A DNA stretch of 64,000 nucleotides from Xanthomonas indica (GCF_040529045.1 NZ_CP131914.1:3332501-3396500), one strand, 5' to 3'; shown: positions 54,219-63,888, counted from the stretch's first letter. Notes: generated from the sequence alone by a model not told the origin. Numbers and translations: made by a program.

Positions 54219-55141
54219 GCCAGGCGCTCGGCGACGAAGCGCAGCGGCGTGGCCAGCGCGGCCGGCGCCGCCGCCAGCACGTCCAGTTCTTCCACGTCCG
54301 CGGCCAGGGTCGCCTCCAGCGCCGCATGCACGCCAGCGATAGCGCGGCCGATCGCCGCCTCGAAGCTGTCGCCGCGCAGCAGGAAGGCCACCAGCAGCGC
54401 CATCAGCACATCGCCGGTGCCGGCCACGTCCACCGGCAGCAAGGGCGAGCACCAGCGGTAGACCGCCTCGTGGCTCACCGCCAGCGTCACCAGTTGCCCG
54501 GCATCACCACTGACACTATGCGCGAGCACCCACTCCGGGCCGCGCGCCAGCAACACGCGCGCGGCGGCGATCGCCTCGTCCTGGGCCAGCGCCGGCATGC
54601 CGGTCAGGCGGCCGAGTTCGAAGGCGTTCGGCGTCACCAGCCACGCATGCGGCAACAGGCGCTCGGCGAAGATCGCTTCCAGGCCCGGTTCCACGTAAGG
54701 ACCGGTATGCGTATCGCCGATCACCGGGTCCAGGCAGTAGCGCAGCGTAGGGCACTGCGGCAGCGTGGCATCGAGCCAGTCGGCGAAGGCGGCGCCGTTG
54801 CCGACGCTGCCGAAGTAGCCGGACACCAGCATGCGCGCGCGTTGCGGCAGGCCGCGTTCGCTGGCGCCGAGCAGCAGGTCGGCGAACCAGTCCGAGGGCA
54901 GCACCTTGCCGCGCAGCGTGGCGTAGAACGGCGCATTGCTCAGCAGCGTGGTCGGGATCTCGGCCACGCGCAGGCCCAACGCGCGCATCGGCGGCACCGC
55001 CGCGCTGTTGCCGGCGTGGCCGTAGACGAGCTGCGACTGCACGGAGATGACATCGACCGGCACCGGCCCGTCGGGCCGTTGGCGACGGCCATGGATCAGA
55101 TGACTGGCGGCGGCGGAACTCTTTGCGGAAGCGTCGTTCAT
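54215..55141 (-). CDS. pdxY: Pyridoxal kinase
   Basis: 308 residues from ATG 55141; a frame start at 55216 adds residues without homology. Pyridoxal salvage kinase of the ribokinase superfamily, with VISVQSQLVYGHAGNSAAV, LDPVIGDTHTGPYVEPGLEA and the catalytic-loop sequence VDVAGTGDVLMALLVAFLL (about residues 255-275; GTGD gives the catalytic Asp). It ends in overlap with tyrA. The pdxY-tyrA pair is transcribed leftward, with no clear promoter among the repeats upstream. Confidence 0.9.
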   Translation of the reverse strand: MNDASAKSSAAASHLIHGRRQRPDGPVPVDVISVQSQLVYGHAGNSAAVPPMRALGLRVAEIPTTLLSNAPFYATLRGKVLPSDWFADLLLGASERGLPQRARMLVSGYFGSVGNGAAFADWLDATLPQCPTLRYCLDPVIGDTHTGPYVEPGLEAIFAERLLPHAWLVTPNAFELGRLTGMPALAQDEAIAAARVLLARGPEWVLAHSVSGDAGQLVTLAVSHEAVYRWCSPLLPVDVAGTGDVLMALLVAFLLRGDSFEAAIGRAIAGVHAALEATLAADVEELDVLAAAPAALATPLRFVAERLA

Positions 55142-55537
55142 CGCCGTAGTGTAGCGCCGGCACACGGGCGCTCGGGATGCGCGCATGCCGGCGTGTTGCA
55201 AGGCTTTAAGCAACAACGGCCTCAGCTGCGGCGCTCCGACGAGAAAGCGTCGCGGCTGAAGCCGCTCCTACAACGAAGACGCGAGATGCGGGTGGATCGC
55301 CACGCATCCAGCATTGAAAATCCTGATGCGCCGCCGCACTCAGCGGGCGAACCAGTCCAGCACACCATTCCGACGCAGGAGCGACTTCAGCCGCGACGCG
55401 TTCGACGATAACGCGTCGGGGCTGAAGCCCCTCCCACAAAAAGCCTGGCAGCGACCAGGAACGCGTGGAAAATCCCGAATCCCGGCTTTCAACAGCCGCA
55501 GGCTGTCATCCCGAATCCCGAATCCCCAATCCCCGCC
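55142..55537. repeat. Gap with REP units and C-rich heptad array
   Basis: 396 bases without a gene. It holds a REP unit at 55250-55271 (left-facing), a REP-like pair at 55375-55437 (GCAGGAGCGACTTCAGCCGC ... GGGGCTGAAGCCCCTCCCAC), and heptad arrays AATCCCGAATCCC at 55471-55485 and 55508-55536. The last is just past the dnaJ stop (55538). Confidence 0.75.
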
Positions 55538-56668
55538 TCACGACGTCATCCGGTCCCAGAACCCCTTCACTCCATCGATGAAGGTCGCCGACTTCGGCGA
55601 ATGCTTGCGCGCGTCCTCGCCGGTGAAGGTGGACTCGAACTGCTCCAGCAGCTTGCGCTGGTCGGCGGTGAGGTTGATCGGCGTCTCCACCACCACCCGG
55701 CAGTACAGATCGCCTTCGCTGCGGCTGCGCACCGAGCGCACGCCCTTGCCGCGCAGGCGGAACAGCTTGCCGGTCTGGGTTTCGGCCGGGATGCGGATCT
55801 CCGCCTCGCCGCCCAGGGTGGCCACGCGTACGGTGTCGCCCAGCGCCGCCTGCGAGATGCGGATCGGCACCTCGCAGTGCAGGTCGTCGCCGTCGCGCTG
55901 GAAGATCGCATGCTCGCGCACCCGCACTTCCACGTACAGATCGCCCGGCGGCGTACCGGCCGGACCGGCCTCGCCCTCGCCCGACAGGCGGATGCGGTCG
56001 CCGTTGTCGACGCCGGCGGGAATCTTCACCGACAGCACCTTGGTCTCTTCCACACGCCCGGCGCCGTGGCAGACGCCGCACGGGTTCTGCACGATCTGGC
56101 CGCGGCCGGCGCAATGCGGACAGGTCTGCTGCATGGCGAAGATGCCGCGCTGGATACGCACCTGGCCGCGCCCGTGGCAGGTGACGCAGGTCTCGACCTT
56201 GCCGTCCTCCGAGCCGCTGCCGTGGCAATGCTCGCATTCGCTCAGGGTCGGGATCTCGATGCGGCGCTCGATACCGGCCACCGCTTCTTCCAGGTCCAGT
56301 TCCAGCACGTAGCCGATGTCGGCACCACGCCGCGGCGCACGCCCGCCACCGCCGGCACCACCGAAGATGTTGCCGAAGAGGTCGCCGAAGATGTCGCCCA
56401 TGTCCGGGCCGCCAGGGCCGCCGCCCATCCCGCCCATGCCGTGCTCGAACGCGGCGTGGCCGTGCGCGTCGTACATGCGCCGGCGGTTGCCGTCGGAGAG
56501 CACTTCATAGGCCTCCTTGCATTCCTTGAACGCGGCCTCGGCGGCTTGGTCGCCGGGATTGCGGTCCGGGTGGTACTTCATCGCGCAACGGCGATAGGCC
56601 TTCTTCAGCTCGTCGTCGCTGGCGGTGCGGGCCACACCCAGCACTTCGTAATAGTCGCGTTTGCTCAT
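55538..56668 (-). CDS. dnaJ: Chaperone DnaJ
   Basis: 376 residues. J domain at residues 1-70 with YHPDRNPGD (HPD motif). A Gly/Phe-rich stretch ([15 protein letters not shown]). Four zinc-finger repeats of the CxxCxGxG type ([32 protein letters not shown]; about residues 140-205). C-terminal substrate domain with [16 protein letters not shown]. It stimulates DnaK ATPase. It follows dnaK by 157 bases, occupied by a heptad pair and a hairpin. The canonical start is [13 protein letters not shown]. Confidence 0.97.
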   Translation of the reverse strand: MSKRDYYEVLGVARTASDDELKKAYRRCAMKYHPDRNPGDQAAEAAFKECKEAYEVLSDGNRRRMYDAHGHAAFEHGMGGMGGGPGGPDMGDIFGDLFGNIFGGAGGGGRAPRRGADIGYVLELDLEEAVAGIERRIEIPTLSECEHCHGSGSEDGKVETCVTCHGRGQVRIQRGIFAMQQTCPHCAGRGQIVQNPCGVCHGAGRVEETKVLSVKIPAGVDNGDRIRLSGEGEAGPAGTPPGDLYVEVRVREHAIFQRDGDDLHCEVPIRISQAALGDTVRVATLGGEAEIRIPAETQTGKLFRLRGKGVRSVRSRSEGDLYCRVVVETPINLTADQRKLLEQFESTFTGEDARKHSPKSATFIDGVKGFWDRMTS

Positions 56669-56669
56669 A

Positions 56670-56823
56670 GGGCGGGGATTGGGGAGTCGGGAGTCGGGAT
56701 TCGTTCAATGCAAAAGCGGAGAGCGTTGGCTCTTCCGCTCTTGCAAACTAGATGGACAGAGATGGAGAGCGGAGACCGCACGGCAACGCCTTGCGCATCC
56801 CCAATCCCCAATCCCCAATCCCG
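56670..56823. repeat. Heptad pair between dnaK and dnaJ
   Basis: G-rich array 56670-56703 and C-rich array 56797-56823 on the + strand. It fills nearly all of the dnaK-dnaJ gap and encloses the hairpin at 56709-56745. Confidence 0.85.
56709..56745 (-). other. Hairpin between dnaK and dnaJ
   Basis: TGCAAAAGCGGAGAGC (56709-56724) pairs with GCTCTTCCGCTCTTGCA (56729-56745) across a 4-base loop, with one bulge and one mismatch. There is no T-run on either side, so it is more likely an mRNA processing or stability structure than a terminator. Confidence 0.6.
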
Positions 56824-56825
56824 GC

Positions 56826-58751
56826 TTACTTCTTGTCGTCCTTGACTTCGGTGAACTCGGCGTCCACCACGTCGTCGGACGGGGCCGAGGACGCATGCGC
56901 GCCGCCGGCGTTGCCGCCCGGCTGCTGCTCGCCCGCCGCCGCGGCCGCGTACAGCGACTGACCGGCCTCTTCCAGCGCCTTGGTCTTGGCCTCGATCTGG
57001 CCCTTGTCGTCGCCCTTCATCGCGGTTTCCAGATCCGCCAGCGCAGACTCGACCTTGCCGATCACGTCGCCGCCGACCTTGCTGCCGTGCTCGGTGATCG
57101 CGCTGCGGGTCGCGTGGATCAGGCCGTCGGCCTGGTTGCGCGCCTGCACCAGCTCGTGGAACTTCTTGTCTTCCTCGCGGTTGGCTTCCGCGTCGGCGAC
57201 CATCCGCTGGATCTCGTCGTCCGACAGGCCGGAACCGGCCTTGATCTCGACCTTCTGTTCCTTGTTGGTCTTCTTGTCCTTGGCCGACACGTGCAGGATG
57301 CCGTTGGCGTCGATGTCGAAGGACACCTCCACCTGCGGCAGGCCGCGCGGCGCCGGCTCGATGCCGGACAGGTCGAACTTGGCCAGCGACTTGTTGTAGC
57401 GGGCCTGTTCGCGCTCGCCCTGCAGCACGTGCACGGTCACCGCCGACTGGTTGTCCTCGGCGGTGGAGAACACCTGCGAGGCCTTGGTCGGGATGGTGGT
57501 GTTCTTCTCGATGATCTTGGTGAACACGCCGCCCAGGGTCTCGATGCCCAGGCTCAGCGGGGTCACGTCGAGCAGCAGCACGTCCTTGACGTCGCCGGCC
57601 AGCACGCCGCCCTGGATCGCGGCGCCCAGCGCCACGGCCTCGTCGGGGTTGACGTCCTTGCGCGGCTCCTTGCCGAAGAACTCGGCCACGGCCTGCTGCA
57701 CCTTCGGCATGCGGGTCTGGCCACCGACCAGGATCACCTCGGTGATGTCGCTGGCGCGCAGGCCGGCATCGTTCAGCGCGGTGCGGCACGGATCGATGGT
57801 GCGCTTGACCAGTTCCTCCACCAGCGCCTCGAGCTTGGCCCGGGTCAGCTTGATGTTGAGGTGCTTCGGGCCCGACGCGTCGGCGGTGACGTACGGCAGG
57901 TTGACTTCGGTCTGCTGCGAGGACGACAGCTCGATCTTGGCACGCTCGGCGGCGTCCTTCAGGCGCTGCAGCGCCAGCGGATCCTTGCGCAGGTCGATGC
58001 CCTGGTCCTTGTTGAATTCTTCGACGAGGTAGTCGATGACGCGCTTGTCGAAGTCTTCGCCGCCCAGGAAGGTGTCGCCGTTGGTGGCGAGCACTTCGAA
58101 CTGCTTCTCGCCGTCGACGTTGGCGATCTCGATGATCGACACGTCGAAGGTGCCGCCGCCCAGGTCGTACACCGCGATCTTGCGATCGCCGCCCTGGCCC
58201 TTGTCCAGGCCGTAGGCCAGCGCCGCGGCGGTCGGCTCGTTGATGATGCGCTTGACGTCCAGGCCGGCGATACGGCCGGCGTCCTTGGTCGCCTGGCGCT
58301 GGCTGTCGTTGAAGTACGCCGGCACGGTGATGACCGCCTCGGTGACGGTCTCGCCCAGGAACGCCTCGGCGGTCTTCTTCATCTTCTCCAGCACCTGCGC
58401 GGAGATTTCCTGCGGGGCCAGCTTGCGGCCGTCGGCGGTGGCCACCCAGGCGTCGCCGTTGTCGTGCTGGACGATGCCGTACGGGACCAGGCCGATGTCC
58501 TTCTGGACTTCGGCGTCGGTGAACTTGCGGCCGATCAGGCGCTTGACCGCGTAGAAGGTATTCTTGGGGTTGGTGACGGCCTGGCGCTTGGCCGAGGCGC
58601 CCACCAGCACTTCGCCGTCCTTGGTGTAGGCGACGATCGAAGGCGTGGTGCGGTCACCCTCTGAATTCTCGATGACGCGGGCCTTGCCGCCGTCCATGAT
58701 CGCCACGCACGAGTTGGTCGTGCCCAGGTCGATGCCGATGATCTTGCCCAT
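56826..58751 (-). CDS. dnaK: Chaperone DnaK (Hsp70)
   Basis: 641 residues from ATG 58751 ([20 protein letters not shown]). A 27-residue upstream extension in frame covers the sigma-32 promoter and is not coding. ATPase signatures are [35 protein letters not shown] and [11 protein letters not shown]. The substrate-binding domain and helical lid follow. The C-terminus ends [12 protein letters not shown] in place of the usual EEVKDKK. It lies in the order hrcA-grpE-dnaK-dnaJ. Confidence 0.98.
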   Translation of the reverse strand: MGKIIGIDLGTTNSCVAIMDGGKARVIENSEGDRTTPSIVAYTKDGEVLVGASAKRQAVTNPKNTFYAVKRLIGRKFTDAEVQKDIGLVPYGIVQHDNGDAWVATADGRKLAPQEISAQVLEKMKKTAEAFLGETVTEAVITVPAYFNDSQRQATKDAGRIAGLDVKRIINEPTAAALAYGLDKGQGGDRKIAVYDLGGGTFDVSIIEIANVDGEKQFEVLATNGDTFLGGEDFDKRVIDYLVEEFNKDQGIDLRKDPLALQRLKDAAERAKIELSSSQQTEVNLPYVTADASGPKHLNIKLTRAKLEALVEELVKRTIDPCRTALNDAGLRASDITEVILVGGQTRMPKVQQAVAEFFGKEPRKDVNPDEAVALGAAIQGGVLAGDVKDVLLLDVTPLSLGIETLGGVFTKIIEKNTTIPTKASQVFSTAEDNQSAVTVHVLQGEREQARYNKSLAKFDLSGIEPAPRGLPQVEVSFDIDANGILHVSAKDKKTNKEQKVEIKAGSGLSDDEIQRMVADAEANREEDKKFHELVQARNQADGLIHATRSAITEHGSKVGGDVIGKVESALADLETAMKGDDKGQIEAKTKALEEAGQSLYAAAAAGEQQPGGNAGGAHASSAPSDDVVDAEFTEVKDDKK

Positions 58752-58805
58752 TGCAATGACTCCTGAAAGGTCGTGTAGCCGGCCAGTGCCGGGATTCTGA
58801 TTCGG

Positions 58806-58833
58806 ATATAGGGATGGCTGCAGGTCATTCAAG
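58806..58833 (-). promoter_or_regulatory. Sigma-32 promoter of dnaK
   Basis: On the minus strand, CTTGAAT (58833-58827) is followed after 13 bp by CCCTATAT (58813-58806), 7 of 8 with the sigma-32 -10 consensus CCCCATNT. It lies 55 bases before the dnaK ATG. Confidence 0.8.
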
Positions 58834-58897
58834 CCATCGCCGCAAATTAGCGTTCCACTGCCGCCGCGCCGGGTTCAGGCGCGGGCGGCCGGCCCGC

Positions 58898-59419
58898 TCA
58901 ATCGTGCTTGGCCACCACCACCAGCGCCGGCCGCAGCAGGCGCTCGTTGAGCAGGTAGCCCTTCTGGAACACCTGGATCACGTGGCCCGGGGCGACGCCC
59001 TCGGCCTCGGCCTGGCTGATCGCCTGGTGATGCTCCGGGTTGAACGGCTCGCCGGTCGGGTCGAGCAGGGTCAGGCCGTTGTCGGCGGCGACCTTGAGCA
59101 ACTGCTTGTAGGTCAGTTCCAGGCCGTCACGCAGCGGGCTGGGCTCGCTGCCGGCGGCGGTCAGCCCCGCGTCCAGACTGTCGAACACCGGCAACAGGTC
59201 GCCGAGCAGGCGCTCGTTGGCGAACTTGCGCGCCTGCTCCACGTCGCGGGCGATGCGCTTGCGCTGGTTCTCCAGGTCGGCCCGCTCGCGCAGGGCGTCG
59301 GCCTTGACCAGGGCCAGCTCGCTGCGCAGCGTCTCCACTTCCGCCTGCAGCGGATCGGTCGAGGGCTGCTGCGCCTCGGTCAGGTGTTCGGAATCGAATT
59401 CAGGGTGCTCTTGCGTCAT
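58898..59419 (-). CDS. grpE: Nucleotide exchange factor GrpE
   Basis: 173 residues. A charged N-terminus ([18 protein letters not shown]) is followed by a long helix ([20 protein letters not shown]) and the GrpE domain with [11 protein letters not shown] and the family C-terminal motif [20 protein letters not shown]. It releases ADP from DnaK and is thermosensitive in E. coli. The next gene, dnaK, starts 147 bases on and has its own promoter. Confidence 0.96.
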   Translation of the reverse strand: MTQEHPEFDSEHLTEAQQPSTDPLQAEVETLRSELALVKADALRERADLENQRKRIARDVEQARKFANERLLGDLLPVFDSLDAGLTAAGSEPSPLRDGLELTYKQLLKVAADNGLTLLDPTGEPFNPEHHQAISQAEAEGVAPGHVIQVFQKGYLLNERLLRPALVVVAKHD

Positions 59420-59461
59420 GTCCGTGTCCCTGGCGGGGTGCGTCCCGCCTTACCGGACCAC

Positions 59462-59489
59462 CTATGTGGGCGGTGCGCGCGGATTCAAG
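59462..59489 (-). promoter_or_regulatory. Sigma-32 promoter of grpE
   Basis: On the minus strand, CTTGAAT (59489-59483), 13-bp spacer, CCACATAG (59469-59462), 6 of 8 with the sigma-32 -10. It lies about 43 bases before the grpE ATG. The -35 hexamer and spacer length match the dnaK promoter exactly. Confidence 0.75.
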
Positions 59490-59490
59490 T

Positions 59491-59527
59491 GAATCCGGGG
59501 ATTGGGGCGTCGGGACTGGGGATTGGC
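59491..59527 (+). repeat. GGGATT heptad array between hrcA and grpE
   Basis: GGGGATTGGGGCGTCGGGACTGGGGATT lies just upstream of the grpE sigma-32 promoter and past the hrcA stop. It has four or five G-tracts with 3-5 base loops. Confidence 0.8.
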
Positions 59528-59584
59528 GTGGCGCGGCGGGACCGCCGGCTGACGAATGGCGCGGCGGCGCCCCGTGCGCGTGGC

Positions 59585-60643
59585 TCAGCGGTCGCCGGGC
59601 GGGGACGGGTCCAGGCGGGCGCCGAGGACGTCGGCGGCGGTCTGCACCAGGGGAATGACCCGGTCGTAGTCCATGCGCTTGGGGCCGATCACGCCCAGCA
59701 CGCCCAGCACCTGGCCGCCGGCCATGTACGGGGCGGTGACCAGCGACACGCTCTCCAGCGGCACCATGCCGGTCTCCTCGCCGATGAAGATGCGCACGCC
59801 GGGCGCGCGGATGGTGCGCTCGAGCAGTTGCAGGATCTCGCGCTTGCTGGCGAAGACCTCGAACAGTTCGCGCAACCGCTCCAGGTCGGAGAGGTCCTGT
59901 ACGCCCATCAGCTTGGTCTGCCCGGCCAGCACCATGTCGTCGCCGGCCGGGGCCAGCGCCTGCTCGGCCAGCTCGACGCTGTGCGCCAGCAGCTGCTCCA
60001 TCTCGTCGCGCGCATGGCGCAGGTCGCGCAGCAGGCTGGCGCGGATGTCGGCCAGCGCACGCCCGGCGAAATGCCGGTTCAGGTAGTTGGCCACCCGCTC
60101 CAGTTCGGCCGGCTCGTAGGCCTTGCGCGGCTCGATCACGCGGTTCTGCACCTCGTTGTCGGCGAACACCAGGATCGCCAGCACCCGCCGCGCGTCCAGC
60201 GGCACGAAGTCGATGTGCCGGAACGCGAACTGCTCGCGCTTGGGCGCGCTGACCACGCCGACGAAGTGGGTCATGGCCGACAGCAGTTCCGAGGCGCTGC
60301 CCAGCAGCGCCTGGGTGCCGGCGGCATTGGCCATCTCCGCGCGCAGCCGCGCCACCTCGCCCTCGGCCGGCGGGCGCATCTGCACCAGGCTGTCGACGAA
60401 CACCCGGTAGCCGGTGGCGGTGGGCACGCGCCCGGCCGAGGTGTGCGGCGAGCTGAGCAGCCCGGCGTCCTCCAGGTCGGCCAGGATGTTGCGGATCGTC
60501 GCCGGGCTCACGTCCAGCCCGGCGTGCCGGGCCAGGGTCTGCGAGCCGACCGGCTCGCCGTCGCGGATGTAGCGCGAGATCAGCGTGCGCAGCAGCTGCC
60601 GGGCACGCGGATCGAGGCTGGAATGGACCGGGGAAGCGCGCAT
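59585..60643 (-). CDS. hrcA: Heat-inducible transcription repressor HrcA
   Basis: 352 residues. Winged-helix N-terminus (LDPRARQLLRTLISRYIRDG, GLDVSPATIRNILADLEDAG, SSPHTSAGRVPTATGYRVFV) and a C-terminal GAF-like dimerisation region (VGVVSAPKREQF, FIGEETGMVPLESVSLVTAP, GVIGPKRMDYDRVIPLV). It represses genes with CIRCE operators (TTAGCACTC ... GAGTGCTAA). I find no CIRCE in this cluster, so its targets here, if any, are elsewhere (groESL). The order hrcA-grpE-dnaK-dnaJ is the usual one. Confidence 0.96.
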   Translation of the reverse strand: MRASPVHSSLDPRARQLLRTLISRYIRDGEPVGSQTLARHAGLDVSPATIRNILADLEDAGLLSSPHTSAGRVPTATGYRVFVDSLVQMRPPAEGEVARLRAEMANAAGTQALLGSASELLSAMTHFVGVVSAPKREQFAFRHIDFVPLDARRVLAILVFADNEVQNRVIEPRKAYEPAELERVANYLNRHFAGRALADIRASLLRDLRHARDEMEQLLAHSVELAEQALAPAGDDMVLAGQTKLMGVQDLSDLERLRELFEVFASKREILQLLERTIRAPGVRIFIGEETGMVPLESVSLVTAPYMAGGQVLGVLGVIGPKRMDYDRVIPLVQTAADVLGARLDPSPPGDR

Positions 60644-60754
60644 GGAATCAACCCGTGAGACTGGTCCTTAGATAATGTCTGCACGCCGGCTTGGCAAGTC
60701 ATTGGCCCACCTACCCGCGCATGCTAGCGTTGCGCGGCTCCGGATGCAGACCCC

Positions 60755-62416
60755 ATGCTCAGACATCTCTCGATCAAGGATTTCGCCGTCGTACGCGGCA
60801 CCGAACTGGAATTCGGCCCCGGCATGACCGTGGTGTCCGGCGAAACCGGCGCCGGCAAGTCGCTGATGGTGGACGCGCTCGGCTTCCTGTCCGGGCTGCG
60901 CGCCGACAGCGGCGTGGTCCGCCACGGCGCCGACCGCGCCGAGCTGTCGGCCGAGTTCGTCGCCCCCGCCCAGGCCCGCGCCTGGCTGCGCGAGAACGAA
61001 CTCGACGACGAGGAACAGTGCCAGCTGCGCCGGGTGATCCGTGCCGACGGCGGCTCCCGCGCCTGGATCAACGGGCGCCCGGTGACCCTGTCGCAACTGG
61101 CCGAACTGGCCAGCCACCTGGTCGAGATCCACGGCCAGCACGAACACCAGGCCCTGCTCTCGCGCGGCAGCCAGCTCGGCCTGCTCGACGCCTACGCCCG
61201 CAACGAGGCCGAACGCGCAGCGGTGCGCGCCGCCGCGGCCCGCTGGCAGGGCCTGCTCAGCGAGCGCGAGACCCTGCTGGCGCAGGGCGACGTCAGCGAC
61301 CGCATCGGTTTCCTGCAGCACCAGTTGGCCGAACTGCAGCGCGAGGACCTGGACCCGGCGGCGATCGCTGCCCTGGATGCCAACCACCGCCGCCAGGCCC
61401 ACGCCGCCGCGCTGATCGGCGCCTGCGAGGGCGCGGCGCAGCGGCTCAACGGCGACGACGCGCCGGCGGTGCTGGACCTGTTGCAGCAGACCCGCCACGA
61501 ACTTGGCAAGGTCGGCGAGTACGACCCGCGCCTGGCCGAGGTGCAGGCGCTGATCGACAGCGCCGGCATCCAGTTGGAAGAAGCCCTGGCGCTGATCGAC
61601 CGGGTCCGCGACGACCTGGACGCCGACCCGGCGCAGTTCGAGGAGATGGAACGCAAGCTCGGCCGCCTGCACGACCTGGCCCGCAAGCACCGGATCGGGG
61701 TGGACGCGCTGGCCGGGCACCGCGACGCCCTGTTGGCCGAGGTGGAGAGCCTGCGCGGTGCCGGCGAGCGGCTGGACGTGCTCGACGCCGAGATCGCCCA
61801 GGCCACCCGGGCCTGGCGCGACGCCGCGGCCGCCCTGACCGCCACCCGCGACCGCGGCGCGCAGGCGCTGTCGCGCGATACCACCGCCCTGATCGGCGAA
61901 CTGGGCATGGGCGGCGGCCGCTTCCTGATCCAGCTCGAGCCGCACGACACCGAACGGCCGGACCCGGCTGGCGCCGAGCGGGTCGAGTTCCTGGTCGCCG
62001 CCAACGCCGGGCAGCCGCCGCGCGCCCTGCGCAAGGTCGCCTCCGGCGGCGAACTGTCGCGCATCTCGCTGGCGATCGAGGTCGCCGCGCTGGGCCTGGA
62101 CGCGGTGCCGACCATGGTCTTCGACGAAGTGGACTCGGGCATCGGCGGCGCCGTCGCCGACATCGTCGGCAAGAAGCTGCGCGCCCTCGGCGAGCAGCGC
62201 CAGGTGCTGTGCGTGACCCACCTGCCGCAGGTCGCCGCCCAGGGCCACGCCCATTACCGGGTCAGCAAGGCACCGGTCGAGGGCATGACCCAGAGTTCGG
62301 TGGAACTGCTGGCCCCGCGCCAGCGCGAGGAAGAACTAGCCCGGATGCTGGGCGGCGTCGAGGTCAGCAAGGAAGCCCGCGCCGCAGCCAAGCGGCTGCT
62401 GCTCAGCGCGGGCTGA
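60755..62416 (+). CDS. recN: DNA repair protein RecN
   Basis: 553 residues. SMC-like: Walker A GETGAGKSLMVDALGFL (residues 30-46), then helices forming a coiled coil, and a C-terminal head with signature VASGGELSRISLAIEVAAL and Walker B TMVFDEVDSGIGG. Q-loop VEIHGQHEHQALL is also present. It acts in double-strand-break repair. Divergent from hrcA with a 111-bp gap. I see no clear LexA box. Confidence 0.95.
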   Translation: MLRHLSIKDFAVVRGTELEFGPGMTVVSGETGAGKSLMVDALGFLSGLRADSGVVRHGADRAELSAEFVAPAQARAWLRENELDDEEQCQLRRVIRADGGSRAWINGRPVTLSQLAELASHLVEIHGQHEHQALLSRGSQLGLLDAYARNEAERAAVRAAAARWQGLLSERETLLAQGDVSDRIGFLQHQLAELQREDLDPAAIAALDANHRRQAHAAALIGACEGAAQRLNGDDAPAVLDLLQQTRHELGKVGEYDPRLAEVQALIDSAGIQLEEALALIDRVRDDLDADPAQFEEMERKLGRLHDLARKHRIGVDALAGHRDALLAEVESLRGAGERLDVLDAEIAQATRAWRDAAAALTATRDRGAQALSRDTTALIGELGMGGGRFLIQLEPHDTERPDPAGAERVEFLVAANAGQPPRALRKVASGGELSRISLAIEVAALGLDAVPTMVFDEVDSGIGGAVADIVGKKLRALGEQRQVLCVTHLPQVAAQGHAHYRVSKAPVEGMTQSSVELLAPRQREEELARMLGGVEVSKEARAAAKRLLLSAG

Positions 62417-62930
62417 GCCGCGGCCATCGCACGCGGCACCGCTGGGCCAAACTGCCCCGACCCACATGGGCAATCTGGATCGGATCACAAAGCGGCACAG
62501 CCCCAGCCGCCAATGCAGCTAAACCGCGAGCATCAACAAGCCCCTCTCCCGCCGGGAGAGGGGTTGGGGTGAGGGTTCGGCGCGAAGCGACCCGCTGACG
62601 TGATCCACGCGGCCGCCACCCGGACCCTCATCCGCCCCTTGCGGGGCACCTTCTCCCGATGGGAGAACGGGGAAACCTTAGCCCCTCTCCCACCGGGAGA
62701 GGGGTTGGGGTGAGGGTACGGCGCGGAGCGACCCGCCGACGTGATCCACGCGGCGACACCCGGACCCTCATCCGCCCCTGCGGGGCACCTTCTCCCGATG
62801 GGAGAAGGGGTAAGCCTTAGCCCCTCTCCCGCCGGGAGAGGGGTTGGGGTGAGGGTCCGTGGCGAAGCCCTCGCGCATCTGGCGCACAAGGAGGGGCCAC
62901 ACGCGGACCGAGTTCACCCGGCGGCGGAAC
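62417..62930. repeat. Three tandem copies of a ~140-bp palindrome-containing unit
   Basis: Copies start at 62541, 62682 and 62821 (periods 141 and 139 bp; the third is partial). Each begins CCCCTCTCCC and (with one base varying) CCGGGAGAGGGG TTGGGGTGAGGG, then a unique part with ACCCGCTGACGTGATCCACG and GGACCCTCATCCGCCC. The palindrome core is CTCTCCC-NNCC-GGGAGAG. Position is between convergent recN and fur. It relates to the units at 16971-17171. Confidence 0.88.
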
Positions 62931-63353
62931 TCAACCCTTCTTGCCGCTGGGCCGCTTGCTGCGCACGTACAGCACCAGGGAGTGTTCTTCCAGCTCGTAG
63001 CCGTGATCGGCAGCGATCTTGCGCTGCAATTCCTCGATCTCCGCGCTTTCGAACTCGATGATCTTGCCGGTATCCACGTCCACCATGTGATCGTGGTGGC
63101 CGCCGCGGTCCAGTTCGTACACCGCCTGGCCGCCCTCGAAGTTGTGCTTGAGCACCAGCCCGGCCGCCTCGAACTGGGTCAGCACCCGGTACACCGTGGC
63201 CAGGCCGATCTCGTCGCCGTGGTCCAGCAACTGCCGATAGATCTCCTCGGCGGTCATGTGGTGCCGCGCCGATTTCTGCTCCAGCAGCTCGAGGATGCGC
63301 ATCCGGGGGTGCGTGACCTTCAGGCCGACTTTGCGCAGATCGTGGGATTCCAT
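62931..63353 (-). CDS. fur: Ferric uptake regulator Fur
   Basis: 140 residues from ATG 63353; a five-residue longer start (63368) is possible. The winged helix is DLRKVGLKVTHPRMRILELL with GLATVYRVLTQFEAAGLV. The metal-binding region has GGHHDHMVDVDTGKIIEFES (histidines and acidic residues). The usual C-terminal CxxC pairs are absent, so this lacks the structural zinc site seen in E. coli Fur, as in several xanthomonad Fur proteins. Divergent from bamE, as known for fur/omlA in Xanthomonas. Confidence 0.94.
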   Translation of the reverse strand: MESHDLRKVGLKVTHPRMRILELLEQKSARHHMTAEEIYRQLLDHGDEIGLATVYRVLTQFEAAGLVLKHNFEGGQAVYELDRGGHHDHMVDVDTGKIIEFESAEIEELQRKIAADHGYELEEHSLVLYVRSKRPSGKKG

Positions 63354-63447
63354 GGCGTCTCCGTTCATAGCTGGTTTATCGCCAGCTGCCTGGGAATGGG
63401 TCGCGGCGGTCGCCGGGAGTGTATCATCGACGCGATTTCATTCAGCC

Positions 63448-63855
63448 ATGTCCCCGATGCGCAATCTCCTGCTGGTCGCCGCTGTTGCCCTGTCCACCGC
63501 TGGCTGCGGCATCATTTACAAGCAGCCCATCTACCAGGGCAATCTGATCAAGCCGTCGGCCGTGGAGCAGCTCAAGGTCGGACAGAGCAAGCAGCAGGTC
63601 AGCGCGCTGCTCGGCAGTCCCTCGATTCCGGATCCGTTCCACGCGCAGCGCTGGGACTACACCTCCACCGAGCGTGTCGATCGCCTGGGCCATACCGAGA
63701 TCAAGAACTTCGTGGTGTTCTTCGACAACGACATGGTCACCCGCTGGGAAGGCGACTATTTCCCGGATCAGGACGAAGAGCTGGCCAAGAACAGCGTGCG
63801 CCAGTTCGGCCGCAACCTGGCCAAGGACAAGAAGAAGCAGCGCCGCGGCGAATGA
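63448..63855 (+). CDS. bamE: Outer-membrane assembly lipoprotein BamE (OmlA/SmpA)
   Basis: 135 residues. Lipobox LSTAGCG; mature protein begins GIIYKQPIYQGNLIKPSAVE, a BamE hallmark. The family core continues with LKVGQSKQQVSALLGSPSIP, FHAQRWDYTSTERVDR and a Lys-rich tail. It is a component of the BAM complex for beta-barrel insertion. Start at 63448; 63457 (MRNLLLVAAV) is nearly as good. TATCAT at 63422-63427 may be its -10. Known as omlA in X. campestris and X. axonopodis. Confidence 0.94.
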   Translation: MSPMRNLLLVAAVALSTAGCGIIYKQPIYQGNLIKPSAVEQLKVGQSKQQVSALLGSPSIPDPFHAQRWDYTSTERVDRLGHTEIKNFVVFFDNDMVTRWEGDYFPDQDEELAKNSVRQFGRNLAKDKKKQRRGE

Positions 63856-63888
63856 GCCAGCGGCCGCGTCACCGTCACGCCCGGCCGC

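Noticed and set aside
53053-54327. Alternative leftward frame in the tyrA region
   Set aside because: It partly matches the antiparallel reading of tyrA but lacks Rossmann and ACT motifs in order; the other frame is continuous and complete.
60644-60754. CIRCE element or LexA box between hrcA and recN
   Set aside because: No TTAGCACTC/GAGTGCTAA pair is present. TTAGATAATGTC does not match known LexA sites well. A CTTGCCA with a poor -10 was too weak to call sigma-32.
62541-62860. CRISPR-like array
   Set aside because: Units are 140 bp with long shared sequence and no unique spacers of 30-40 bp.
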